Below are positions 33,746 through 42,833 of a stretch of 64,000 nucleotides of DNA, piece by piece. The stretch spans positions 496,001 through 560,000 of the forward strand of contig NZ_CP113068.1 in NCBI RefSeq assembly GCF_026625885.1, given 5' to 3'. The stretch comes from Roseateles sp. SL47. Its GTDB lineage: Bacteria > Pseudomonadota > Gammaproteobacteria > Burkholderiales > Burkholderiaceae_C. A program made the position numbers and the translations under genes. How positions within the stretch are numbered: the stretch's first letter is position 1; each line of letters begins with the position of its first letter. The notes below the pieces were generated by a model, which saw nothing but the letters and a program-made list of their open reading frames with translations, was not told where the DNA came from and searched no databases.

Positions 33746-34629
33746 ATCGCGTGAATCAGCCCGACACGGGGGGCCGCATGCGCCAGCGCGGGGTTTGGAA
33801 GTTCTCCTCGCTGGCCTTGCTGGTGCTGGCGGGGCTGGTGCTTGTGCCCATGGCCACGCTGCTGCTGTATGCCATGAGCGAGCGATGGGACCGCCACTGG
33901 TGGCCGGAATCACCGACGCTGGAGTGGCTGAGCGACGCCGTGCGGAACCCTCGTGTGCAGGCCGCAGCAGCGCGAACCGCCGGGTTGGCCTTGTGCAGCG
34001 CCGTGCTGGCGCTGGTGTGTGGCGCACTGGCGACGTTGCCGGCGGTGTTGTCCACCCAATTGGAACGCGAACACCGCCGTGGCGGGCTGGTCCGCCTGCT
34101 GGATGCAGCGGCCTTGCTGCCGTTTGCCATCGCGCCGGTGGTCATGGCCATCAGCGCCCTGGAGCTGTTTGTCGGGCGCTGGGGACAGTGGTCGCCGTTG
34201 CCGTTGCCGTTGCCGTTGGTGTATGTGGCCGTGGTGGCGCCGACCCTGTTCCCGCTGGTCCACAAGACCCTGCAGTCAGCCCTGCATCAACTCCAGGCCG
34301 CATCCCTGATCGAGGCAGGGAGAACGCTCGGCGCCAGTGACGGCCAGGTGCTCCGGCAGGTGCTGCTGCCCTTGCTGGCCCCCAGCCTGCTGGCGGCGTT
34401 GATGCTGGCCTGGGTGAGCGCCGCCATGGAGTTCGCCATTGCAAATCTGTTGTTGGGTGGCGAGCAGGAACTGCTGCAACCCTTGATGAACAGCCTGCGA
34501 AACGTCAATGGCCATCAGGCTGCCGCACTGATGGTGCTGACGCTGGTGGGCATGGCGGCCCTGATGGCGCTGGCCGGGCTGATGAATGCCTGGCGCCAGG
34601 CAGCCGGCGCTTCTGCACATTCAAAGTGA
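33742..34629 (+). CDS. ABC transporter permease, subunit 2
   Basis: A 295-residue inner-membrane protein with about six helices (first: LALLVLAGLVLVPMATLLLY). The EAA-type coupling loop is LIEAGRTLGASDGQVLRQVL. The true start is the ATG at 33742, inside the overlap with subunit 1; the frame is open far upstream only because it shadows the first permease. It pairs with subunit 1 as the transmembrane channel. The stop overlaps the ATPase start (TGATG). Confidence 0.9.
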   Translation: MNRVNQPDTGGRMRQRGVWKFSSLALLVLAGLVLVPMATLLLYAMSERWDRHWWPESPTLEWLSDAVRNPRVQAAAARTAGLALCSAVLALVCGALATLPAVLSTQLEREHRRGGLVRLLDAAALLPFAIAPVVMAISALELFVGRWGQWSPLPLPLPLVYVAVVAPTLFPLVHKTLQSALHQLQAASLIEAGRTLGASDGQVLRQVLLPLLAPSLLAALMLAWVSAAMEFAIANLLLGGEQELLQPLMNSLRNVNGHQAAALMVLTLVGMAALMALAGLMNAWRQAAGASAHSK

Positions 34630-35759
34630 TGACGACCTCCCCTTTGCTTCCCCACCGCGAGGCCCACCCGGCGCCTCCTCGTCATTCTGGCCCTTCCGCC
34701 CCGTTGGAGGCGCCCTTGGAGGGACGCTGGGAGGCGCAGCTGGACGTGACGGACGCGCGCCTGGCCCTGGGGGGGCGCTGGGTTCTGGAGGATGTGGCGC
34801 TGACGGTGGCACGGGGTGAAAGCGTGGTGCTGCTGGGGCCGTCAGGCTGCGGCAAGACCACCTTGCTGCGGGCCATCGCGGGGCTGCAGCCGCTGGATAG
34901 CGGGCATCTGCACATGGCGGGCCGGGAGGTCGGCCGGCTGCCGCCACAGGCGCGGGACATCGGCATGATGTTCCAGCACTACGCGCTGTTTCCGAATCTG
35001 AGCGTGCGCGAGAACATTCTCTTCGGCATGAAGGCGCGTGGCATGGCGCCAGATGCGGCGCAAGCCCGTCTCCAGACGCTGCTGGCCATGATCGATCTGC
35101 AATCGCTGGCGGGGCGGCTGCCGGCGGCCTTGTCGGGCGGTCAGCGCCAGCGGGTGGCCTTGGCGCGGGCCTTGGCGACCCAGCCCCGGCTGCTACTGAT
35201 GGATGAGCCGTTTTCAGCGCTGGATGAGCATTTCCGACTGCCGCTGCGGCGACAGTTCCGGCAGTTGCAGCGCAGCCTGGACCAGAGCTGCCTGATCGTC
35301 ACCCACGACCGCGAAGAGGCCTTTGAACTGGCGGACCGGGTGGCGGTGATGCTGAATGGCCGGATTGCACAATGCGCCTCGCCGAGGGACCTGTGGCGGG
35401 CACCCGCGAGTGTGGCGGTGGCGGATTTCCTGGGCGTGTTCAACCGGTTCGATGCAACGCGATTGCCAGGGGGCTGGCAGCGCGACCGGGGCCATTGGCT
35501 GGCCCCGATTGAAGCGATGCAGGTGGTGGCCGCTGACGCGCCGTGGCCGGAGGATGCCTTGCAACTGCACGGCACCCTTCAGGCGGCCTATTGGGGCCAG
35601 CAGCGCGTGGCGCTCGAGTTCATGCCGTCAACGGGTCCCGCGCAGGCCTGCGCGGGTGTGATGACGGCGTGGTGTGACCATCAGGCGACCCTCCCCGCCA
35701 CCGGGCAGACGGTGCGGCTGGCCGTGCCAGCCCGCGCGTTGTGCTGGTTGCCGCAATAG
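34629..35759 (+). CDS. ABC transporter ATP-binding protein (PotA/FbpC-like)
   Basis: A 376-residue ATPase energising the importer on the cytoplasmic face. The motifs in order are Walker A GPSGCGKTT (about residue 74), Q-loop MMFQHYALFPN, signature LSGGQRQRV, Walker B LLLMDEPFSALD and switch histidine VTHDREE. The C-terminal 120 residues form a TOBE-like regulatory domain. The N-terminal 35 residues are a Pro/His-rich tail. An adjacent GTG at 34626 could also start; the ATG at 34629 is chosen for its overlap with the permease stop. It ends the receptor-to-ATPase operon, 22 bases before the convergent TPR-like gene. Confidence 0.93.
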   Translation: MTTSPLLPHREAHPAPPRHSGPSAPLEAPLEGRWEAQLDVTDARLALGGRWVLEDVALTVARGESVVLLGPSGCGKTTLLRAIAGLQPLDSGHLHMAGREVGRLPPQARDIGMMFQHYALFPNLSVRENILFGMKARGMAPDAAQARLQTLLAMIDLQSLAGRLPAALSGGQRQRVALARALATQPRLLLMDEPFSALDEHFRLPLRRQFRQLQRSLDQSCLIVTHDREEAFELADRVAVMLNGRIAQCASPRDLWRAPASVAVADFLGVFNRFDATRLPGGWQRDRGHWLAPIEAMQVVAADAPWPEDALQLHGTLQAAYWGQQRVALEFMPSTGPAQACAGVMTAWCDHQATLPATGQTVRLAVPARALCWLPQ

Positions 35760-35781
35760 GACTCAGCAGTGATGCGCCGGA

Positions 35782-36921
35782 TCAGCCGGTCAAGCCACTC
35801 TGTACCAGCGCCTGCCGCCAATGCTGCTGGTGGGTGGCAAACTGAGCCCACACCTGCGCAGCCAGGGCTTCATGCCGCTGGGCGTCGGCGGTTTCACCAA
35901 GCAGACCGAACACCTGCGCCAGGCGGCTGTGGGTGATGGCGCGGTCGTCCAGATCGCAGCTGGGGTCCAGCTCCACTTCGGCCTCGCGGGCCTGACGCAA
36001 GGCCAGGTCCTGCTGGCCGCTGTTGGCGCGGCACCAGGCCACGTCCGAGAGCAGGCTGCTGCCGAGCCGCTCCAGCCCCAGTGACATGGCCTGCGGCAGG
36101 TGCTGCTCATACAAGGTGCGGGCCTCTTCGAAGCGGCCTTCCACGGTGAGCACCTGCGCACGCAGCACGGGTGTCAGCTCGTTCATCATGGCGGCGCCCA
36201 CGGCAGCGTCATAGTGGCCGATGGAGTCCACGCTCAGCAGCATCTCCTGCACCCGCACCTTGCCGGCCAGGCTGTCACGGCGCAGCTGCGCCACCCGCAT
36301 GGCGGCCATGTTGTACATGAGCGCCGAGAGGGTGGTGTCGTCGCCTTCTGCGGCAGCATGCAGGCGGGCGCGCTGGTACCAGCGCTGTGCCGTTTCCCCG
36401 TCCCCCGTGAAGTGCCAGGACACGCCCAGCGCCATGCTCAGGCGAGCCAGGGCGCCATGGTCTTCGTCGGGGCGTGCCAGCGCCAGGCAGCGGCGCGCAT
36501 GGGTGATGAGCCCATCCAGTTCATGCCGCACAAAGGCCAGCTGCGCCAGCCAGGCATCCGCCAGCACCTGCACCTCTTCCAGGCCGGGATGGGTGGAGGC
36601 AATGGCATAGGCGCGCTGGATGCGCTCCTGTGCCGGCTGTAGCGAGAAGCCGTTGTAGTAGGCCATCAGGCCTTCGGACAGGTGCAACCAGGCGCCGATG
36701 TCGGCATGCGGATGCTGGAAGGACAGCTGATGGAGCAGCGTCAGCGCTTCGCGGGCTTCGGTCAGCGCGCCGTGGCGGGCCAGCTGCATGGCGCGGCGGG
36801 CACGCGGGCCCACCGAGGCCATGGGCGATGGCGCGGACGCCACTTGCTGGTCCAGTTGCTTGAACAGCCGGGACTTGGGCGTCGCGGGCGACGCGCCGGA
36901 GCCGTGTGTCGGGTCTTCCAT
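35782..36921 (-). CDS. Helical-repeat (TPR-like) protein of unknown function
   Basis: A 379-residue soluble, almost entirely alpha-helical protein without a signal peptide. Repeated patterns such as ARHGALTEAREALTLLHQLS, HFTGDGETAQRWYQRARLHA and VEGRFEEARTLYEQHLPQAM look like degenerate TPR units. I do not recognise a specific family; similar proteins are often found fused to or beside GGDEF or transcriptional activator domains. It lies 13 bases upstream of purC on the same strand, so it may be expressed ahead of purC. It marks the right end of the block separating purE from purC. Confidence 0.7.
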   Translation of the reverse strand: MEDPTHGSGASPATPKSRLFKQLDQQVASAPSPMASVGPRARRAMQLARHGALTEAREALTLLHQLSFQHPHADIGAWLHLSEGLMAYYNGFSLQPAQERIQRAYAIASTHPGLEEVQVLADAWLAQLAFVRHELDGLITHARRCLALARPDEDHGALARLSMALGVSWHFTGDGETAQRWYQRARLHAAAEGDDTTLSALMYNMAAMRVAQLRRDSLAGKVRVQEMLLSVDSIGHYDAAVGAAMMNELTPVLRAQVLTVEGRFEEARTLYEQHLPQAMSLGLERLGSSLLSDVAWCRANSGQQDLALRQAREAEVELDPSCDLDDRAITHSRLAQVFGLLGETADAQRHEALAAQVWAQFATHQQHWRQALVQSGLTG

Positions 36922-36934
36922 GGCGGGGCCGGTC

Positions 36935-37831
36935 TCAGCGCGTCAGCCGTTCCAGCGCTTCCTGGTACTTCGCGGAAGTGTTGGCAATGACCTCGGCCGG
37001 CAGGGTCGGCGGCGGAGCCACCTTGCCCCAGGGTTGACTGTCCACGGTGGCCTGTTCCAGCCAGTCGCGCAGGAATTGCTTGTCGTAGCTGGGCGGGTTG
37101 CTGCCGACGGCATAACTTTCGGCGGGCCAGTAGCGGGAGGAGTCGGGCGTGAGCACCTCGTCCATCAGCGTCAGGGTGCCGTCGGCATCGAGGCCGAATT
37201 CAAACTTGGTGTCGGCAATGATGATGCCCTTGGTGAGGGCATAGTCGGCCGCACGGCGGTAGAGCTGGATGGCGATGTCACGCACGCGCTCGGCCATGTC
37301 GCGGCCGATGATGCTGGCGCAGCGCTCGAAGTCGATGTTCTCATCGTGGTCGCCCATGTCGGCCTTGGTGGCAGGCGTGAAAATGGGCTCGGGCAGCTTG
37401 CTGGCATTGTGCAGGCCGGGCGGCAGTTGCACGCCGCAGACGGTGCCGCTGGCCTTGTATTCGGACCAGCCACTGCCTGCGAGGTAGCCACGCACCACGG
37501 CCTCGATGGGCAGCGGCTTGAGGCGCTTGACCAGCATGGCGCGGCCACGAACCTGGTCTTGTTCGGCCGGGGTGACCACGGAGAGCGGGTCGTCACCGGT
37601 GAGGTGGTTGGGGACGATGCCGTCGAGCTTGTCGAACCAGAAGAGCGCCATCTGGGTGAGCAGCGCGCCCTTGCCCGGGATCGGCTCGTTCATGATGACG
37701 TCGAAGGCCGAGATGCGGTCCGACGCGATCATGAGGATGCGGTCCTCCCCCACGGCATAGTTCTCGCGCACCTTGCCGCGCGCGATGAGGGGAAGGGATG
37801 TGATGGAGGAGGTGTGCAGGGCGGCAGTCAT
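36935..37831 (-). CDS. purC: Phosphoribosylaminoimidazole-succinocarboxamide synthase (SAICAR synthase)
   Basis: Condenses CAIR with aspartate using ATP, the step after PurE in purine synthesis. The 298 residues start with [18 protein letters not shown], then [61 protein letters not shown] and [14 protein letters not shown], all hallmark segments of the longer proteobacterial/yeast-type PurC. Its start has no overlap with the downstream gene, and 51 bases separate it from the gamma-glutamylcyclotransferase gene. Confidence 0.96.
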   Translation of the reverse strand: MTAALHTSSITSLPLIARGKVRENYAVGEDRILMIASDRISAFDVIMNEPIPGKGALLTQMALFWFDKLDGIVPNHLTGDDPLSVVTPAEQDQVRGRAMLVKRLKPLPIEAVVRGYLAGSGWSEYKASGTVCGVQLPPGLHNASKLPEPIFTPATKADMGDHDENIDFERCASIIGRDMAERVRDIAIQLYRRAADYALTKGIIIADTKFEFGLDADGTLTLMDEVLTPDSSRYWPAESYAVGSNPPSYDKQFLRDWLEQATVDSQPWGKVAPPPTLPAEVIANTSAKYQEALERLTR

Positions 37832-37882
37832 GGACGGTACGCACGGGGCAGTGCGGGACGGGTGCGGGGGAACTTCGGGATT

Positions 37883-38320
37883 CTAGGGAAGTTCTGTGTC
37901 CGTGCCGAATCCGGCGTAACGCGTGACGAAACGGGCCTTGCCTTCGCGCTCAAAGCGGGCTTCATCCCAGTCGCCCGGGTCCAGGAGATGGGCCCGGTCG
38001 GCTTTGAAGAGGTAGGTCCAGGCCCGTAGCGGCACGCCGTCGGGCCCGGTGATGAGAACTTCGCTGCGCTGGTAATCACTGCCCTCGAAGGCGTCGAGGC
38101 GAGGCCAGGCGGCCTCCGGCAGGTCGATGTAGACGCAGCCGGAGACCTCCGTTCCGGTGTGGGGCCGCAGACCAGGATAGTCCTGCCCGCGCACTGGATG
38201 GCGGGCGTGGTCCGAGAGCCGGGCGGGTTGCGGGGGATGGGCCGGCGTGGCGTCGGGTCCGCAGACCCGGGCCATGATGTCGGCCCACATCAGCGAGCCG
38301 TAGGCAAACAGGTGTGCCAC
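37883..38320 (-). CDS. Gamma-glutamylcyclotransferase family protein (AIG2-like)
   Basis: A 145-residue protein with the family start LFAYGSLMWADIM, which binds the gamma-glutamyl substrate. It also has GQDYPGLRPHTGTEVSGCVY and AWPRLDAFEGSDYQRSEV, where the glutamate of DAFEG is the predicted general acid/base. Enzymes of this fold cyclise gamma-glutamyl amines or peptides to 5-oxoproline; the small bacterial members are mostly uncharacterised. It lies between fba and purC on the same strand, with 24 bases to fba. Confidence 0.9.
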   Translation of the reverse strand: MAHLFAYGSLMWADIMARVCGPDATPAHPPQPARLSDHARHPVRGQDYPGLRPHTGTEVSGCVYIDLPEAAWPRLDAFEGSDYQRSEVLITGPDGVPLRAWTYLFKADRAHLLDPGDWDEARFEREGKARFVTRYAGFGTDTELP

Positions 38321-38344
38321 GCGGTGGCGCCCTCCCCGGCCGGT

Positions 38345-39409
38345 TTACTGGACCACCTGGGCCAGTTCGCCGTTGGCGTAGGCCTTGGCGGTGTCCACCA
38401 GGCTGCGCGGCTTGATCTTGCCGGCCTGCCCTTCGCAGCCGAATTCGACATAACGTTGCTTGCAGACCAGCTTGGCCGCTTCACGGGCCGGCTTGAGCCA
38501 TTCGCGGGCGTCAAACTTCTCGGGATTTTCGTGCAGGAACTTGCGCACGGCGCCGGTCATGGCCAGGCGGATGTCGGTGTCGATGTTGATCTTGCGGACG
38601 CCGAACTTGATGGCTTCCTGGATCTCTTCCACCGGCACGCCGTAGGTTTCCTTCATGTTGCCGCCGTACTGGCGGATGAGCTCCAGCAGTTCCTGCGGGA
38701 CGCTGGACGAGCCGTGCATCACCAGGTGGGTATTGGGGATGCGGGCGTGGATGTCCTTGACGCGGCTGATGGCCAGGATGTCCCCGGTGGGCTTGCGGGT
38801 GAACTTGTAAGCGCCGTGGCTGGTGCCGATGGCAATGGCCAGGGCGTCCAGGCCGGTGGCCTTGACGAACTGGGCGGCTTCTTCAGGGTCGGTCAGCAGG
38901 GCGGCATGGTCCAGCACGCCTTCGGCACCGATGCCGTCTTCTTCGCCGGCCATGCCGGTTTCGAGTGAACCGAGGCAGCCCAGTTCACCTTCCACCGTCA
39001 CACCGACGCGGTGGGACAGTTGCACGACCTGGCGGGTGACTTCGATGTTGTAGTCGAACGAAGCAGGGGTCTTGCCGTCGGGCATCAGGGAGCCGTCCAT
39101 CATGACGGAGCTGAAGCCGAGGTCGATGGCGCCCTGGCAGATGGCCGGGGTCTGGCCGTGATCCTGGTGCATGACCAGGGGGATGTGGGGATACGCTTCC
39201 ACCGCCGCCTGGATCAGGTGCTTGATGAAGCTTTCGCCGGCATATTTGCGGGCGCCCGCGCTGGCTTGCAGGATGACGGGGGCATTGACCTCGTCGGCCG
39301 CAGCCATGACGGCCTGGACCTGCTCCAGGTTGTTGACGTTGAACGCGGGAATGCCATAGCCCTGTTCAGCGGCATGGTCCAGCAGTTGGCGCATCGAGAC
39401 GAGTGCCAT
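38345..39409 (-). CDS. fba: Class II fructose-bisphosphate aldolase (Calvin-cycle subtype)
   Basis: Zinc-dependent aldolase interconverting fructose 1,6-bisphosphate with DHAP and glyceraldehyde 3-phosphate. The 354 residues begin [19 protein letters not shown] and contain [10 protein letters not shown] (zinc and catalytic Asp region), [40 protein letters not shown] (zinc His), VMHGSSSVP (zinc His) and [13 protein letters not shown]. The length and insertions match the roughly 350-residue subtype of photosynthetic and chemolithotrophic bacteria and Burkholderiales. The ATG at 39409 has GGAGAA about 6 bases upstream. Confidence 0.96.
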   Translation of the reverse strand: MALVSMRQLLDHAAEQGYGIPAFNVNNLEQVQAVMAAADEVNAPVILQASAGARKYAGESFIKHLIQAAVEAYPHIPLVMHQDHGQTPAICQGAIDLGFSSVMMDGSLMPDGKTPASFDYNIEVTRQVVQLSHRVGVTVEGELGCLGSLETGMAGEEDGIGAEGVLDHAALLTDPEEAAQFVKATGLDALAIAIGTSHGAYKFTRKPTGDILAISRVKDIHARIPNTHLVMHGSSSVPQELLELIRQYGGNMKETYGVPVEEIQEAIKFGVRKINIDTDIRLAMTGAVRKFLHENPEKFDAREWLKPAREAAKLVCKQRYVEFGCEGQAGKIKPRSLVDTAKAYANGELAQVVQ

Positions 39410-39758
39410 GAAGGTTCTCCGGAGAAGTGAAAAATTCTTGGGGGGCAGGCTCGCACAGAACAGGCGATGTAACCACGCCGTAACTGCAACGATTCTAGCC
39501 AGCCCATGTGTCGAGACCTGTAACGCCCCCCAAACAAGTGCTGCAGGCCGGTGGGGGCATCGGGCGCCTGGCTTGGGGGTCTGTTCGCTTGCACACCAAG
39601 CAGGGCGGCCGGTACCCTTGAGGACGTGGAGCCAGGGTGGGGGCCAGATGGGCGGGCATGGGCACCGCTGAGGCGGAAGTGAGCAAACTTCGTGCCTTGG
39701 CATGCCGGTGCCGTGCAAGCGGTACCCTCCCCGCTGCCGCTGTAACCCCTGGAGTTTC
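39410..39758. other. Divergent promoter region, fba and ATPase/DUF4325 gene
   Basis: 349 bases with no supported gene. On the minus strand TAGAAT (39493-39498) could be a -10 box for fba, with no clear -35. On the plus strand GGAG at 39751 is the ribosome-binding site for the gene at 39759. I see no further structure. Confidence 0.5.
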
Positions 39759-40778
39759 ATGACCCGTCTTGTGCTGGACCAGCTGACGCTGTGGATCACC
39801 GCCGCCGCCCACGAACATGGGCTGGATCTGGCCTCCCACGTGGAGGAACGCACCGGCGCCAGCCGTCGGGCCGCGTTGGCCGCCTTGAAGCGGCTGGTGG
39901 ACGCGCAGTGGCTGGTGCGCAGCGGTACCAGCCGTCGGCCGGTGTACTCCCCAGGTGCGCTTCGGCAGGTGGTGCGCAGTTTCACGCTGCACCAGTTGCA
40001 GGAGGATGTGGCCTGGCAGCGGGATTTCGCGCCCCATTTTGAGTTCCCGAAACATGTGCAGCGGATGGTGCAGCATGCCTTCACCGAGTTGGTGAACAAC
40101 GCGATTGATCACAGCGGCGGCACCAGCGTGACGGTGTCGCTCCGCCAGACACCGCGTCATGCGCAGTTGTTGGTGTCGGACGATGGCTGCGGGGTGTTCG
40201 AGAAAATCTGCGGGACCTATGAGCTGACGGATGCCCAGCATGCGATGCTGGAACTGAGCAAGGGTCGGTTGACAACACAACCCCAGGCGCACACCGGGCG
40301 CGGGTTGTTCTTCAGTTCGCAGTTGGCCGATGTGTTCGATATTCATGCGAACGGGAAGGCCTTTCAGCGGCGAGCCTGGGAAGGCAACGCGTGGCAGCCA
40401 GGACGCGGGTTGCCCAGGCAAGGCAGCTCCATCTACATGGCCGTGGCGCTGGATACCTCCCGCACGCTGGAACAAGTGCTCGGGCAGTGGAGCATCGACG
40501 GCAGCGGCATCACCTTCGATCAGACCCGGGTGTTGCTTCAGCTCGTCGTCGGGCCAGGCCAAATGCTCGATTCCCGCGCACAGGCTCGGCGCGTCGCCAC
40601 CCGCCTGCCACAGTTCAAACGCGTCGAAATCGACTTCACCGGCGTCGAGGACGTCGGACATGCGTTCGCGGATGAGCTGTTTCGGGTTTTCGCGCGGGCG
40701 CATCAGGAGGTGGATCTCGTGCCGCTCAATATGGCTCCGAGAGTCGCAGCATTGGTACAGGCAGTCAGGAGCGCTTGA
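39759..40778 (+). CDS. HTH - histidine-kinase-type ATPase - STAS-like DUF4325 protein
   Basis: A 339-residue cytoplasmic protein combining three parts. A winged-helix-like N-terminus (about 1-70: [20 protein letters not shown]) is followed by a GHKL ATPase domain (about 90-230) with N-box [17 protein letters not shown]1-box [11 protein letters not shown] and G2-like [13 protein letters not shown]. The C-terminal STAS-like domain (about 255-335), DUF4325, includes [19 protein letters not shown]. There is no dimerisation/phospho-acceptor histidine domain, so it is not a classical sensor kinase. It recalls an anti-sigma kinase and antagonist fused in one chain. Function unknown. GGAG five bases before the ATG fixes the start. 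No obvious partner gene adjacent. Confidence 0.85.
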   Translation: MTRLVLDQLTLWITAAAHEHGLDLASHVEERTGASRRAALAALKRLVDAQWLVRSGTSRRPVYSPGALRQVVRSFTLHQLQEDVAWQRDFAPHFEFPKHVQRMVQHAFTELVNNAIDHSGGTSVTVSLRQTPRHAQLLVSDDGCGVFEKICGTYELTDAQHAMLELSKGRLTTQPQAHTGRGLFFSSQLADVFDIHANGKAFQRRAWEGNAWQPGRGLPRQGSSIYMAVALDTSRTLEQVLGQWSIDGSGITFDQTRVLLQLVVGPGQMLDSRAQARRVATRLPQFKRVEIDFTGVEDVGHAFADELFRVFARAHQEVDLVPLNMAPRVAALVQAVRSA

Positions 40779-41135
40779 GGGGTTCGGGGCTCGCGGCTCG
40801 ATCCCGCATGCGGGAGGCAGAGCGCAGAAGCAGGATGGGAGCGGGCGGCGGGGAGTGAGTCCGGAGGTCTTGAGGGCCCCGCCCTCAAGACTCCCCTGCG
40901 GTGCTCAGGAGTCGGGGCGGGCCCAACTCGCTTCGCTCACCTTCGGCTCGCTCCGCTCAAACAGCCGGTCCCTCTCGCTAGTCATTGATGCGCGCTCCGC
41001 GCGCTCCCCGACTCCCTCCGCTCCTCGGCTCCTCCCACACTCCCCGCCGCCCGCTCCCATCCCGCTTCCACTCCCACCCAGTACCTCCCCCAGTCCCCCC
41101 AGCACCCCGACAGCCCACATCGAGGTACGCAGGTC

Positions 41136-41162
41136 GGGGTCGGGGTCGGGGGCGGGGGCGGG
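41136..41162 (+). repeat. G-quadruplex motif 1
   Basis: Five G runs (4, 4, 5, 5 and 3) separated by TC, TC, C and C: a textbook short-loop quadruplex candidate on the plus strand. Confidence 0.75.
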
Positions 41163-41214
41163 ACGGCCACGACTTGAATGATTGGCTGGCCCTAAGCCGG
41201 TCAGGCAGGCAGGT

Positions 41215-41250
41215 GGGTGGTTGGGTGGTTGGGTGGTTAGGTGGGTGGGG
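41215..41250 (+). repeat. G-quadruplex motif 2 (GGGTGGTT repeat)
   Basis: Tandem GGGTGGTT units (GGG at 41215, 41223, 41231, 41243, 41247) forming a second G-tract array 21 bases before the pyk stop codon. Confidence 0.65.
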
Positions 41251-41270
41251 ACGCCAGGCGCGGAGGTGGC

Positions 41271-42701
41271 TTAGCCGACGCGGCAGACCTTCAGCATGTT
41301 CGTGCCGCCGGGGTAGCCCATGGGCTCGCCGCAGGTAATGGCATAGGTGTCCCCCGGCTTCAGGATGCCCCGAGCCACCAGCAGGTCTTCCGCAGCCTTC
41401 AGCGCCTGGTCTCGATCATCAAAATTGGGCATCAGCACCGGCGTGACGTTGCGGTACAGCGCCATCTTGCGGTGGGTGAGAACCTGCGAGGTCAGGGCGT
41501 AGATCGGAACATGGATGCGGTGGCGGCTCATCCACAGGGCCGTCGATCCCGATTCGGTCAGCGCCACAATGGCCTTGCAGCCCAGGTGGTGCGCCGTGAA
41601 CAACGCACCCATGGCAATCGACTGGTCAATGCGGCCAAACTGGCGGTTCGCAAAGTCGGTGTCCAGGCTGACGAATTCAGCGTTCTCCGCCTCCAGCGCA
41701 ATGCTGGCCATCTGCTCAATGGTCTCCACCGGGAAGCGGCCCGCCGCCGTCTCCGCACTCAGCATGACCGCGTCAGTGCCATCCAGCACCGCATTCGCCA
41801 CGTCCGACACCTCGGCACGCGTAGGCACCGGGTTGACGATCATCGACTCCATCATCTGCGTGGCGGTAATGCAGAGCTTGTCCAGCTCCAGCGCCATGCG
41901 GATCATCCGCTTTTGCAGGGCCGGCACCGCCGCATGCCCCACTTCCACCGCCAGGTCCCCACGCGCCACCATGATGCCGTCACTGGCCTTGAGGATGGCC
42001 TCCAGATGCGGAATGGCTTCGTAGCGCTCGATCTTGGCAATCATTCCGGGCTTGTGGCGCCAGCGCTCACCCGCCACATTGGCCAGTTGCCGCGCCATTT
42101 CCATGTCGGTCGCATTCTTGGGAAAACTGACCGCCAGGTATTCACACTGGAAAGACATCGCCGTTTTGATGTCCTCCATGTCCTTGGCCGTCAGGGCCGG
42201 CGCCGTCAGGCCCCCACCCTGCTTGTTGATGCCCTTGTTGTTGGACAGCTCTCCGCCCTGCTTGACGATGGTGTGCACCTGCGAGCCACGCACCGATTCG
42301 ACCGTCAGCACCAGCAGGCCATCATTGAGCAGCAAGGTGTCGCCAGGCTTCACGTCACGGGGCAGTTCCTTGTAGTCCAGGCCCACGCACTGTTCATTGC
42401 CCAGTTCGGTACGGTCGGCATCCAGCACAAACGGCGTGCCGTTGATCAGCTCGATCTTGCCGTTCTCAAACTTGCCCACACGGATCTTGGGCCCCTGCAG
42501 GTCGGCCATGATGGCCACTTCCTTGCCCGCACGCGCCGCTGCTTCCCGCACCAGCCGCGCACGGTCGATGTGGTCCTGCGCCTTGCCGTGAGAGAAGTTC
42601 AAGCGGACAACGTCCACGCCCGACTGAATCATCCGCTCCAGCACCTCCGGTGAGGACGATGCTGGACCCAGGGTGGCGACGATCTTGGTGGCGCGGAACA
42701 T
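41271..42701 (-). CDS. pyk: Pyruvate kinase
   Basis: Transfers phosphate from phosphoenolpyruvate to ADP, the last step of glycolysis. The 476 residues are the usual bacterial length. Motifs are TKIVATLGPASS at the N-terminus, RLNFSHGK, IMADLQGPKIRVG, AVSFPKN, MIAKIERYEAI (catalytic Lys and metal Glu), MVARGDLAVEVG (metal Asp), TATQMMESMI and AVMLSAETAAGRFP. The C-terminal allosteric domain ends GTNMLKVCRVG. It is transcribed toward the G-rich region and away from maeB's 3' hairpin (42797-42828). Confidence 0.96.
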   Translation of the reverse strand: MFRATKIVATLGPASSSPEVLERMIQSGVDVVRLNFSHGKAQDHIDRARLVREAAARAGKEVAIMADLQGPKIRVGKFENGKIELINGTPFVLDADRTELGNEQCVGLDYKELPRDVKPGDTLLLNDGLLVLTVESVRGSQVHTIVKQGGELSNNKGINKQGGGLTAPALTAKDMEDIKTAMSFQCEYLAVSFPKNATDMEMARQLANVAGERWRHKPGMIAKIERYEAIPHLEAILKASDGIMVARGDLAVEVGHAAVPALQKRMIRMALELDKLCITATQMMESMIVNPVPTRAEVSDVANAVLDGTDAVMLSAETAAGRFPVETIEQMASIALEAENAEFVSLDTDFANRQFGRIDQSIAMGALFTAHHLGCKAIVALTESGSTALWMSRHRIHVPIYALTSQVLTHRKMALYRNVTPVLMPNFDDRDQALKAAEDLLVARGILKPGDTYAITCGEPMGYPGGTNMLKVCRVG

Positions 42702-42796
42702 GGCGTTGTCTCGGTCTGAAATTTAGTTACAGCGGCCGATTATGGATCGCATCCGGGTCGGCGAGGGGTTCCCGAAGGTTACCAGCGGGTTTCCAA

Positions 42797-42828
42797 CAGG
42801 GGGAACACGGCAAGACCGGTTCCCCCTG
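42797..42828 (-). terminator. Hairpin after maeB
   Basis: CAGGGGGAAC (42797-42806) and GTTCCCCCTG (42819-42828) form a perfect 10-bp stem with a 12-base loop. On the minus strand it begins 6 bases after the maeB stop. TTGG rather than a T run follows, so termination may be partial and pyk, 96 bases on, might be read through. Confidence 0.6.
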
Positions 42829-42833
42829 ACCCT

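Larger units (their letters stand above)
40779..41270. other. Low-complexity, G-quadruplex-prone region between convergent genes
   Basis: 492 bases without a supported gene. The left part (40850-41100) is strongly pyrimidine-rich (CTCCC/CGCTC runs), and the right part has two G-tract arrays (41136-41162 and 41215-41250). No terminator with a T tract is evident for either the DUF4325 gene or pyk. Confidence 0.7.
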
